Assembly: GCF_001305295.1 (NCBI RefSeq)
Contig: NZ_LJSI01000023.1
Location: 1-64,000 of the forward strand
DNA: 64,000 nt
DNA from: Neptunomonas antarctica
Lineage (GTDB): Bacteria > Pseudomonadota > Gammaproteobacteria > Pseudomonadales > Balneatricaceae
Reading direction: 5' to 3'
Positions 40,499 to 48,300 of this stretch are shown here, in pieces; the stretch's first letter is position 1; each line of letters begins with the position of its first letter. The notes beneath the pieces were generated by a model. The model searched no databases and was not told the origin of the DNA. It saw nothing but the letters and a program-made list of their open reading frames with translations. Both the position numbers and the translations under genes were made by a program.

Positions 40499-41210
40499 AC
40501 ATATCCTACCGCTGTTCCCTGATCACCAATGCTACGTTGAGCCGTTCGCAGGGGCGGCAGCTCTCTTCTTTATAAAGGAGCCATCCAAAGCCGAAGTGTT
40601 AAACGACATCAACGGCGATATGGTGAACCTCTATAGAGTGGTAAAACACCATCTGGAAGAGCTGTATAAACAACTCAAATGGATGCTCTGCAGCCGTCAA
40701 AACTGGGAGTGGCTACACGCCACCCCAGTCGCAACGCTCACCGATATACAACGAGCTGCTCGGTTCCTCTATCTACAAAAGCTGGCCTTTGGCGGCAAAG
40801 TAGCCGGACAAACCTTTGGCTCCAGCACCACTAATCGCCCCCGATTCAACATCTTCACGATGGAGCAAGATCTGGCCGACGCCCACTATCGATTAGCGGG
40901 AGCAACAATAGAAAGCCTCGACTGGAAAGCCGTCATCAAAAAGTACGACCGACCTCATACGCTATTCTACTGTGATCCACCTTACTGGCAGACCGAAGGC
41001 TACGGCGTGGCCTTCCCATTCGAGGAATACCAAGCGATGGCTGAACTAGCCAAATCGATACAAGGAAAAATGATAATCAGCATCAATAACCACCCAGACA
41101 TACGGGCGCTTTTTGACGGATTAAACCTTAAAGAAGTAGATCACAAATACACAGTAGGAGGAGGATCAAAAGCAGTAGCAGTTAAAGAACTAATTTATAC
41201 GAATTTCTAA
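40449..41210 (+). CDS. DNA adenine methylase (D12/Dam-type)
   Basis: The 253-residue enzyme should transfer a methyl group from S-adenosylmethionine to N6 of adenine. Motifs are PWIGGKRRL (7-15), AdoMet-binding VEPFAGAAALFF (30-41) and catalytic DPPY (176-179). Target recognition lies between them. It occupies the mom position at the right end, downstream of and overlapping com, so it probably protects phage DNA late in infection and may be translationally controlled by Com. GGAG precedes ATG 40449. The target site cannot be told from the sequence. Confidence 0.88.
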   Translation: MAKPLTPWIGGKRRLAKHILPLFPDHQCYVEPFAGAAALFFIKEPSKAEVLNDINGDMVNLYRVVKHHLEELYKQLKWMLCSRQNWEWLHATPVATLTDIQRAARFLYLQKLAFGGKVAGQTFGSSTTNRPRFNIFTMEQDLADAHYRLAGATIESLDWKAVIKKYDRPHTLFYCDPPYWQTEGYGVAFPFEEYQAMAELAKSIQGKMIISINNHPDIRALFDGLNLKEVDHKYTVGGGSKAVAVKELIYTNF

Positions 41211-41219
41211 CAGGGGATT

Positions 41220-41289
41220 TCAACAAACGCGGCGTGAAAGGTATGACAAAAAGCGCGTTAATCCGCGCCAAAAGCGCCGCGAATTTACA
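41220..41289. other. Prophage right end with probable transposase-binding sites
   Basis: Reading inward from ACA at 41289, three site-like blocks follow closely: a terminal block to about 41262, TGACAAAAAGCGCG at 41244-41257 (inverted copy of the left-end 1236-1249 site), and TCAACAAACGCGGCG starting at 41220. Three adjacent sites fit the Mu R1-R2-R3 layout. Confidence 0.65.
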
Positions 41290-41294
41290 ATCAG
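41290..41294. repeat. Right target-site duplication (ATCAG)
   Basis: ATCAG directly follows the ACA terminus and matches 1065-1069. The empty host site would read CTAA-ATCAG-TGAAG. Confidence 0.85.
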
Positions 41295-41328
41295 TGAAGT
41301 GATAATTATATTTTTAAGTGAGATACAA

Positions 41329-41367
41329 AAAAGCCTCACATATCTTATAAAGAATAGCGAGGCTTCA
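41329..41367 (-). terminator. Terminator of tRNA-Phe
   Basis: On the minus strand AAGCCTC pairs with GAGGCTT across a 23-nt loop and is followed by a T run (six A on the plus strand at 41329-41334). It ends the tRNA transcript 12 nt after its 3' end. Confidence 0.65.
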
Positions 41368-41378
41368 ATGTACTGAGA

Positions 41379-41454
41379 TGGTGCCCGGACTCGGAATCGA
41401 ACCAAGGACACGAGGATTTTCAATCCTCTGCTCTACCGACTGAGCTATCCGGGC
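41379..41454 (-). tRNA. tRNA-Phe (GAA)
   Basis: The minus strand reads as a 76-nt cloverleaf beginning GCCCGGATAGCTCAG and ending in an encoded CCA. The anticodon loop is ATTGAAAAT with anticodon GAA. The acceptor stem GCCCGGA pairs with TCCGGGC. It is host-encoded; the prophage lies about 90 bp beyond its 3' end and does not use it as an attachment site. Confidence 0.97.
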
Positions 41455-41664
41455 ATCTCAAGAGGGGCGTATTCAATCATTTTATGTCTTTAATATCAAG
41501 CCAAATATAGATTTTATATAAGAAATTCGATTAGCTAATAATGAAATGTCGTCTAAACTATCATGTATAGTTGCCGCTACCCTTAGAAATGCAGCATTCA
41601 ATATTAATATTCAGCAGTTATCATTTGTATATTGGTCCTTATTATATGAAACATAAGGCATGGA
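41455..41664 (+). other. Intergenic region upstream of the MSHA operon
   Basis: AT-rich 210 bp between tRNA-Phe and mshI, containing promoters for both directions. A 12-bp palindrome (AATATTAATATT) lies near 41603. No gene is seen, and no promoter can be set with confidence. Confidence 0.5.
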
Positions 41665-42579
41665 GTGGCAGATTTGCTTCCTTTCAGGAAAAAAAATAAC
41701 AAGTCAAAAGAGTTGGTTGCTATTCATATTGCTCCAGAAGGTGTTGCTATTGCTTCAGCCTCTGTTGTTGCCGGCCTGCGTAAATTATCCTACGTCGCCT
41801 TCCTTGATGTCTCTGAACCCTTAAATAATGCGTCGTTGGTTGCTTCTGAGGTTTCAGAGGTCGGGTTGTCTGATAGTTGTTGCTCCTTAGTACTATCAAC
41901 CGGGGAGTATCAACTCTTATTAGTAGAGGCTCCGGAAGTGCCTAAAGATGAACTGAAAGAAGCTCTTATATGGCGTGTAAAAGATTTAATCCAGTATTCG
42001 ACTGATGATGTAATTATTGACTTTTTTGAGTTGCCTGATGATGCATTCCGGGGACGAAGAAAAATGCTGTATGTCGTTGCAGCTGACCGTAAATTGATTG
42101 AAAAGCGTATATCTTGGCTGGAAAGTATTAAGCTGACGCCTGTGTATATTGATGTGCCTGAAATAGCACTGCTAAATATAGCCGAGAACCTTAGTGAGTC
42201 TGAAGCGGGTACAGTAATTCTCTACTTAGATGAGAAGCAAAGCATTGTTAATATGATGTCGGGTAGCTGGTTGTACCTTTCTCGAGCGTTGTCTTATAGT
42301 CACAGTGCTCAGTTAGATAATACCGTTTTAGATTTACAGCGCTCTATGGATTATTTTGAGAGTCAAATAGGCAAGTCTGCATGTACACGGATTATCGTTT
42401 TACCATTACAAATAGGTGAAACGCCTTTAATGATGGAGCTACGTCGTAACTTGGATGCCGATGTGCAGTCGCTTGATCTGGGCGATGTTATCGAATCAGA
42501 TGTGCCATTAGCCATTGATCTTCAGCAGCGCTGTTTTTTGGCGATTGCTGCTGCATTACGTAATGAAGCAGGCGCATAA
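41665..42579 (+). CDS. mshI: MSHA pilus biogenesis protein MshI (PilM-like)
   Basis: The 304-residue cytoplasmic protein has the actin-like PilM fold pattern (ELVAIHIAPEGVAIASASV, VPKDELKEALIWRVKDLIQYSTDDVIIDFFELP, LYVVAADRKLIEKRISWLE). It links the pilus motor to the inner-membrane alignment proteins. It is the first gene of the MSHA operon and starts with GTG at 41665, with GGCATGGA as a weak ribosome site. It is followed after 3 bp by the PilN-like gene. Confidence 0.82.
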   Translation: MADLLPFRKKNNKSKELVAIHIAPEGVAIASASVVAGLRKLSYVAFLDVSEPLNNASLVASEVSEVGLSDSCCSLVLSTGEYQLLLVEAPEVPKDELKEALIWRVKDLIQYSTDDVIIDFFELPDDAFRGRRKMLYVVAADRKLIEKRISWLESIKLTPVYIDVPEIALLNIAENLSESEAGTVILYLDEKQSIVNMMSGSWLYLSRALSYSHSAQLDNTVLDLQRSMDYFESQIGKSACTRIIVLPLQIGETPLMMELRRNLDADVQSLDLGDVIESDVPLAIDLQQRCFLAIAAALRNEAGA

Positions 42580-42582
42580 GTC

Positions 42583-43188
42583 ATGAAGCAAAGAATTAAC
42601 CTATTACCGCCGAGGCCCATTGTTGAGCGTGATTTTTTGAGCTTTGGATACGTGATTTCAGGGGTCATGAGTGTATTGGTTTTGTGTTCATTGATCTCGG
42701 GTGGGTTATGGTACGACATTAATGATACTAATTTACGCTTGAATCAACTTGATGACGAGAGGCAGCAGCAGAAGCAGCAGTTAGACAAACTCGGCGTCAT
42801 GCAACGTCAGCGAACACCTGATGTTGAATTAATGGCTTATCGGGATCGGGTAAAACAAACAGTTTTATCCAAACAACGTCTGGCCGGCTTGTTAGAGACA
42901 GTGCAACCGGATCGTCGACAAGGTTTTTCAGAAGGGTTGCTCGCTTTCTCGAACAGTACTCCGGATAAAGTATGGATAACCGGTTTTAAAATGACCACGG
43001 GCTCTTTGGTTTTAGATGTTGCGGGAGAGAGTGCTGATGTCTCGCAGATCCCGCTTCTATTACGACAACTAACGCAACAGAGTGTTTTTCAGCAGATCAG
43101 CTTTGCTGAATTAGTAACAGAAAGAACGGAGGCACAAACTTATTTGTTTAATGCTCATGGACTAATATTCGGGGATGACCATGACTAA
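42583..43188 (+). CDS. MSHA pilus alignment protein, PilN-like (MshI2)
   Basis: The 201-residue protein starts with the PilN signature MKQRINLLPPRP, has one transmembrane helix (about 22-42), and a periplasmic coiled coil followed by a ferredoxin-like domain. It should bind the MshI protein through its N-terminus and MshJ in the periplasm. It overlaps mshJ. Confidence 0.82.
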   Translation: MKQRINLLPPRPIVERDFLSFGYVISGVMSVLVLCSLISGGLWYDINDTNLRLNQLDDERQQQKQQLDKLGVMQRQRTPDVELMAYRDRVKQTVLSKQRLAGLLETVQPDRRQGFSEGLLAFSNSTPDKVWITGFKMTTGSLVLDVAGESADVSQIPLLLRQLTQQSVFQQISFAELVTERTEAQTYLFNAHGLIFGDDHD

Positions 43189-43876
43189 TCCTATGGCAGA
43201 AAAATTTAATGTATTAAACAAACGAGAGCGTTTGTTGATTACGGCTACTGTTATCGTATTAATTATAGTCATGTTTTTTATGTTCGCGATTGAACCCCTG
43301 ATGAAAACCTCATCTGCACTGGATGCGCAGATCGAGCATCAAGAGCGTATAACGAATGAGCAGACGATTGAAATAGAGTCTGTTTCAAAAGCTTTGATCC
43401 TTGATCCTTCTGAATCCGTTCGACTAGAGATAAAAGAATTGGATCTGCTTGATCAGAGTTTGACGGTTCTACTGAAGAAGCGTTCTGTCAATTTGATGGT
43501 TCCATCACAGATGAGTCATGTACTTGAAACAGTGCTGCATAATAAACCTGGTCTTATCTTACAGCGGCTTTCTTCATTACCATTGGAACCGTTACGATTG
43601 TCTTCTGAGTCAGAATCGGATTCTACGTCTGTATCAGCGTCAGCAAGTAGGGATGCTTCTTCGGTGTTGAGCGCTGCGCCTGTTTATTCTCATGGTTTTG
43701 AAGTGGTCTTACGCGGAGGATATTCCGATATTTATGATTATCTTCGTCGACTTGAAAGTCTTTCCTCTTCTTTTTTCTGGGATTCGCTGGAGTTTAAAGT
43801 GGCTAATTATCCTGATTCAAAAATAACGTTGCGTGTACATACGTTAAGTGCGGTAGAGGGCTGGCTGGGTGGCTAA
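43175..43876 (+). CDS. mshJ: MSHA pilus alignment protein MshJ (PilO-like)
   Basis: The 233-residue protein has a transmembrane helix at about 21-43, a coiled coil, then a Ser-rich linker (about 145-165) and a periplasmic domain (GFEVVLRGGYSDIYDYLRRLESL). PilO-like proteins pair with PilN to connect the inner-membrane platform to the secretin. ATG 43181 is a near alternative start. Confidence 0.82.
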   Translation: MTMTNPMAEKFNVLNKRERLLITATVIVLIIVMFFMFAIEPLMKTSSALDAQIEHQERITNEQTIEIESVSKALILDPSESVRLEIKELDLLDQSLTVLLKKRSVNLMVPSQMSHVLETVLHNKPGLILQRLSSLPLEPLRLSSESESDSTSVSASASRDASSVLSAAPVYSHGFEVVLRGGYSDIYDYLRRLESLSSSFFWDSLEFKVANYPDSKITLRVHTLSAVEGWLGG

Positions 43877-44195
43877 ATTTTTGGTTATGTTGTTGATGTG
43901 TTATTCGGTTAACGGGGTTGCAGAATCACAGCTCAAAGATCCTACGCAGCCTTACCGCGCTAAAACGTCTGTATCCAATGTTGTTGATATACATACGGAT
44001 TATCAGGTTTCTGCCATTCTTAAAAGAAAACAGGCAGCGTGGGCTATCGTAAATGGTATAAAAGCGGGAGTAGGGGATCAGGTTGATGGCGCAAAAATTC
44101 TTCGGATAGCGTATGACCGGGTGCTGTTAGATGTAGGGGATACTCAGCGCTGGGTATCTCTTTCCAATTATTATGGGCTGAAAAAGAGCCAGTAA
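43869..44195 (+). CDS. mshK: MSHA pilus protein MshK (PilP-like)
   Basis: The 108-residue exported protein has a short signal peptide (residues 1-18, ending GVAES) and a beta domain typical of PilP/GspC-like proteins (DYQVSAILKRKQAAWAIVNGIKAGVGDQV, VLLDVGDTQRWVSL). It should contact the secretin. The GTG start overlaps mshJ. Confidence 0.78.
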   Translation: MAKFLVMLLMCYSVNGVAESQLKDPTQPYRAKTSVSNVVDIHTDYQVSAILKRKQAAWAIVNGIKAGVGDQVDGAKILRIAYDRVLLDVGDTQRWVSLSNYYGLKKSQ

Positions 44196-44212
44196 CGTTA
44201 TAAGGTTTGCTC

Positions 44213-45823
44213 ATGAAGTATATGCAACGACATCTGATTCTTGTGATGGCAGGATTTTTGGCAGGATGTCAGTCTATTGGACACGTAACAGAAGAGCCTC
44301 CTCAGCAGGAATCAGAAAAAATTCTACAGGCGGCTGTTGATGCTGCTGAAAGGGTCCCGTCTGTGGCGCTGCCCATGTTGTCATCTTTAGCCCCGCTGCG
44401 TTTAGATGATTTAGCAAAAGTACAGGAAGAGCGTTTTGATGTATCGGCTAGGCAGCTTTCTGCCAGAACGTTTTTCATGGGGTTAGTGGAAGGCTCCCCT
44501 TACAACATGATTGTACATGAGGGGATCACCGGTCAAATTTCGTTACAACTTAAAGATGTGACCGTTGCTGAAGTAATGAAAGCGGTACGTGATGTCTATG
44601 GTTATGAATATAAGCGTACGGGTAATTTGTATCAGGTCGTTCCGGCAAATATTGAAACATTGATTTACCAAGTCAACTATTTAGATGTACAGCGGGAAGG
44701 TCAATCACAAACATCGGTGAGTGCTGGTTCCGTTAGTCAGGCAGGAAGCACTAATAGCTCATCGGATAGTTCTTCGAATAATAATTCGTCAAGTGATTCA
44801 AGTGGGAGTTCCTTGATCGGAACGCACATCAGCACACGCAGTAAAACAGATTTTTGGGGCGGGTTGCAGGAAACACTTTCGGCTATTATCGGAAGTGAGA
44901 AAGGCCAGCGGGTTGTCGTGACACCACAGGCCGGTGTGGTAGTGGTGAGAGCGCTCCCTAGTGAACAGCAGACCGTACGTGAATATCTTGAAAAAGCAGA
45001 GCTGATTTTGGGTCGTCAGGTAGTGATTGAAGCAAAAATCCTTGAAGTTAAGCTGAGCAATGGTTTTCAGGCGGGTATCGACTGGCAAGCTTTCGGACAA
45101 ATTAATGACAAGAATTCCGGAACATATAGCCAGAGTGGTGGTACATCAAAAGTCATCAGTCCAACCCTGGGTGGTATATTTAGTGCCAACTTGAAGTTGA
45201 ATGACTTTACTGCCCTGATTAGTCTGTTAGGCACGCAAGGTGATGTACAGGTACTGTCGAGTCCGCGCGTATCGACAATGAATAATCAAAAAGCGGTGAT
45301 TAAAGTAGGTACTGATGAGTTTTATGTGACCGGTGTTTCCAGTACGACGACAACAGGCACAGCGACAACCACAACGCCAGAGGTCGAGCTCACACCCTTT
45401 TTCTCGGGTATTGCTTTAGATGTGACACCACAAATCAGTGCAGACAATGAAATTATTCTGCATATCCATCCATCGGTCAGTACCGTTGAAGAAGAGCAAA
45501 AATTGATTAGCGTTGGAGGTAGTCAGTTCGATATACCGTTAGCGTTGAGCTCAATTCGTGAAACCGATAGCATCGTGCGTGCGAGTAGTGGGCAAGTGAT
45601 AGTTATTGGCGGGCTGATGACGTCTGGCAGCACCGATACATTTGCTAAAGCGCCGGGGCTTGGCGATATTCCTGGTTTAGGTAAGCTTTTTCAGCAGCGT
45701 AGCCAAGGTTCGAATAAAAGTGAACTGGTTATTCTGTTAAGGCCGGTTATTGCAAATGCGACAGGCTGGCAGCAAGAACTGCAGCGTAGCCTTGAAGGTT
45801 TTCAGTCATTGAAGCAACGTTAA
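44213..45823 (+). CDS. mshL: MSHA outer-membrane secretin MshL
   Basis: The 536-residue lipoprotein (lipobox LAGC near residue 19) forms the pilus exit pore. It has N-domains (SPYNMIVHEGITGQISLQLKDVTVAEVMKAVRDVYGYEYKRTG), a Ser/Asn-rich loop at about 175-200, and the secretin core with VEVQVLSSPRVSTMNNQKAVIKVG-like strand, then VIGGLMTSG and GDIPGLGKLFQQRS. ATG 44213 is chosen for its AAGG site, in place of TTG 44207. Confidence 0.92.
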   Translation: MKYMQRHLILVMAGFLAGCQSIGHVTEEPPQQESEKILQAAVDAAERVPSVALPMLSSLAPLRLDDLAKVQEERFDVSARQLSARTFFMGLVEGSPYNMIVHEGITGQISLQLKDVTVAEVMKAVRDVYGYEYKRTGNLYQVVPANIETLIYQVNYLDVQREGQSQTSVSAGSVSQAGSTNSSSDSSSNNNSSSDSSGSSLIGTHISTRSKTDFWGGLQETLSAIIGSEKGQRVVVTPQAGVVVVRALPSEQQTVREYLEKAELILGRQVVIEAKILEVKLSNGFQAGIDWQAFGQINDKNSGTYSQSGGTSKVISPTLGGIFSANLKLNDFTALISLLGTQGDVQVLSSPRVSTMNNQKAVIKVGTDEFYVTGVSSTTTTGTATTTTPEVELTPFFSGIALDVTPQISADNEIILHIHPSVSTVEEEQKLISVGGSQFDIPLALSSIRETDSIVRASSGQVIVIGGLMTSGSTDTFAKAPGLGDIPGLGKLFQQRSQGSNKSELVILLRPVIANATGWQQELQRSLEGFQSLKQR

Positions 45824-45868
45824 TCAGAAATATCAGAGCTGGCCTATAAAGTGGTGGATTAGAGATTT

Positions 45869-46786
45869 ATGTATATTGATCACTTTGGGATGCAAGAGCT
45901 TCCGTTTACATTAACGCCTAATACGCGTTTCTTTTTACAGTTGCCCACGCATCAGGAAGCCCTGAATTTATTGCTGGTAGCGCTAGGAAGCGGCGATGGT
46001 TTTATTAAGGTAGTGGGAGAAGTAGGCACGGGCAAAACAATGCTGTGCCGCACCTTGCTGAATACGCTGGAGAAAGAACCCTGTATCACAGCCTATATCC
46101 CCAACCCTTATTTGAGCCCTGAAGGATTGCGTCATAATTTCGCATTAGAGATCGGAATCGAAAATGCGCTGCAGCTACGGGATTTTGAACTGGTCAATCG
46201 AATAAATCAGCGCTTGGTCGAGATTGCAGGGCAAGGACTCTATACCGTGTTAATTGTCGACGAAGCGCAAGCGATGCCAGAAGAAACAATTGAAGCATTA
46301 CGGCTGTTAACGAATCTTGAAACTGAATCTAATAAGCTTTTTCAAGTAGTGCTCTTCGGGCAGCCTGAGTTGGATCAGTTGCTACGACGACCTTCATTAA
46401 GACAGTTGCTGCAACGGATCACTTTCAGTTGTTATTTGCATACACTCTCGGCAGAAGAGATCCGCCATTATCTTGAACAGCGTGCCACCCGAGCGGGTTA
46501 TAAAGGGCTTTCATTATTTTCCTCAGGGGCCTCAAAATTGATAGCAAAAGTAACTGGTGGCGTTCCTCGATTGGTTAATATACTGGCCCATAAGTCGTTG
46601 ATGAGTGCTTATGGGCGTGGCGACTATGTTATCGGCAAGCCTCATGTGATTAAGGCGATAGAAGATACCGAAGGTGTTTCTGTGCCTGCCATGACTGGCT
46701 ATATGCCATTTATATTTGGGTCTGTCATCCTTGCCAGCTCGGTTGGCGGGTTACTTTATTGGGCGGTTATGCGAGGCCTGATATGA
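45869..46786 (+). CDS. mshM: MSHA AAA ATPase MshM (ExeA-like)
   Basis: The 305-residue protein has an ExeA-type AAA domain with Walker A GEVGTGKT (50-57) and Walker B LIVDEAQ (Asp131-Glu132), then GGVPRLVN. A C-terminal transmembrane segment (about 280-300) anchors it. Such ATPases help place the secretin in the cell wall. The stop overlaps mshN. Confidence 0.9.
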   Translation: MYIDHFGMQELPFTLTPNTRFFLQLPTHQEALNLLLVALGSGDGFIKVVGEVGTGKTMLCRTLLNTLEKEPCITAYIPNPYLSPEGLRHNFALEIGIENALQLRDFELVNRINQRLVEIAGQGLYTVLIVDEAQAMPEETIEALRLLTNLETESNKLFQVVLFGQPELDQLLRRPSLRQLLQRITFSCYLHTLSAEEIRHYLEQRATRAGYKGLSLFSSGASKLIAKVTGGVPRLVNILAHKSLMSAYGRGDYVIGKPHVIKAIEDTEGVSVPAMTGYMPFIFGSVILASSVGGLLYWAVMRGLI

Positions 46787-48288
46787 GTCTGGTTAATGAT
46801 ATGTTGCGCGACTTGGATGAGCGCAAAAGAGACAGTACCGCAGGCTATCGTGCTGTTCCCAAAAAAGCTTCTAAAATCTGGCGTTGGATATGGGTAGTTT
46901 TGACGATATTCCTGTTAGGAATAGTCCTGTTTTTGATGGCTCGGGAATTGAGTACTAACACAAATCCTCGCTCCGATATGCTGGCTTGGTTCAGTAAGGT
47001 CCAAGATACTAACGTTGTTGTTGGAACCCGCGCTGAAAATAGCATTATTAATAGCGCTATCACTCCTTCGATGAATAGCTCGATTAAAAGTATGGCAGAG
47101 GAGTCAAAGGGTGCACTTGTTAGTGGCAATATAGAAATTTTGCAAACAGATAACAATTCCGACGCACTCGTAGTTAAAGCTCACTCGCCAGTGAATAGCA
47201 TCAGTGTGATTAACTGGACATCGCAGGCTCCACATCGCGGGCATCTCACATTCTGGCTGGACCAGGTGACGCCTTTCGTTGTCTATGAAAAATCCGCGAC
47301 CACATTGGATATCGGCATTGCTGAAACCCGCATAATCGCCGAACTGCCTGATATTGATTCGACATTATTATCGACGCTCGAAATTATCCCGGAAGAGGGT
47401 AATAGTCGCTTCAAACTGGTAACTAATGCTCCGGTGCAGTTCACCGTGAAACTCAAACAGAATCCTGCTCGTTTAAAAATAGAAATCGCGGCCTCTGAAG
47501 TGATTCGATCGGAGTCGTCAGAAGGAACAGAAAATTCAGACGTAGCAATAATCGAAACGGCGGCGATAACATCAGGCGGCTCACAGGCCCAGGTATTGGT
47601 CGTCCCACCTGTTGATAACAAGGTTGATAATTCAGCTGCTACAGCAGTTGTTAATACGAGGCAGGCAGCAGGCACGCGCAACGCTGTTCAGTCATCAGGC
47701 CACTGGAAAAAATCACTTAATACCTTGCCAACAGACAGCTCGACGGTACGCAGTGCACGGCGCTTATTAAACGAGCAGCATACCGATGAAGCGCTTAGTT
47801 TACTGCAACAATTTGTCAACCAAACACCTTCATCTTTACAAAGTCGATATTTGCTCGTGCAATTGTATCTGGCCACTGAGCAGTACGAGGTTGCCGCCGA
47901 GACACTACAAAAATCACCGAATAATCTCTCCTGGACCCTGCTGAAAGCCAGAGCACTGTTACAGCAGGGACAAGCCCGAGAAGCGATACAGCTCTTGGAA
48001 AGATTGCCAGATGGGCAGAGTCGTCAGGACTATCTGGACCTGCTCGCCTCTGGCTATCAGCAAGTGGGGCAGCACACCGAAGCAGTCAGCCGTTATTTAG
48101 ATTTGTTGGCGCTCAACCCGCAAGAAGCACGATGGTGGATTAATATGGGCGTGTCTCTTGAGCATTTAGATCAGCGCACAAAAGCATTGGATGCTTACCG
48201 TAATGCGCTTCAGATACCGAATATTGATACACCATTGAAACTGTATGCACTGCAACAGTCTCAGCGATTGATGCAACCACTCAAATAA
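46783..48288 (+). CDS. mshN: MSHA protein MshN (TPR)
   Basis: The 501-residue protein starts MSLVNDMLRDLDERK, which is typical of MshN, has one transmembrane segment (about 32-52), a Ser/Thr/Ala-rich periplasmic region, and C-terminal tetratricopeptide repeats (from about 330: ARRLLNEQHTDEALSLLQQF, SRYLLVQLYLATEQYEVAAETL, YLDLLALNPQEARWWINMGVSLEHLDQRTKALDAYRNAL). It probably works with MshM and MshL in pore assembly. ATG 46783 overlaps the mshM stop. Confidence 0.88.
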   Translation: MSLVNDMLRDLDERKRDSTAGYRAVPKKASKIWRWIWVVLTIFLLGIVLFLMARELSTNTNPRSDMLAWFSKVQDTNVVVGTRAENSIINSAITPSMNSSIKSMAEESKGALVSGNIEILQTDNNSDALVVKAHSPVNSISVINWTSQAPHRGHLTFWLDQVTPFVVYEKSATTLDIGIAETRIIAELPDIDSTLLSTLEIIPEEGNSRFKLVTNAPVQFTVKLKQNPARLKIEIAASEVIRSESSEGTENSDVAIIETAAITSGGSQAQVLVVPPVDNKVDNSAATAVVNTRQAAGTRNAVQSSGHWKKSLNTLPTDSSTVRSARRLLNEQHTDEALSLLQQFVNQTPSSLQSRYLLVQLYLATEQYEVAAETLQKSPNNLSWTLLKARALLQQGQAREAIQLLERLPDGQSRQDYLDLLASGYQQVGQHTEAVSRYLDLLALNPQEARWWINMGVSLEHLDQRTKALDAYRNALQIPNIDTPLKLYALQQSQRLMQPLK

Positions 48289-48300
48289 GGGCACAGAGGC

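Larger units (their letters stand above)
1070..41289 (+). mobile_element. Complete Mu-like transposable prophage, 40,220 bp
   Basis: The element starts TGT (1070) and ends ACA (41289) with direct ATCAG repeats outside. The two ends are imperfect inverted repeats: reading inward, both have TGT followed by matching positions including TTGGC at about 20 nt. It carries the full Mu order: repressor and ner, MuA and MuB, GemA, Mor, lysis, terminase, portal, MuF, protease/scaffold, capsid, sheath, tube, tape measure, baseplate, fibres, com and a methylase. No structural or replication gene looks broken, so it may be inducible. There is no tyrosine or serine integrase, which fits a DDE transposase lifestyle. 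It lies between host fabI and tRNA-Phe and interrupts no visible gene. Confidence 0.93.

Noticed and set aside
41379..41454. tRNA-Phe as a phage attachment site
   Set aside because: The tRNA is not duplicated or interrupted and the prophage uses a DDE transposase; its edge is about 90 bp away.
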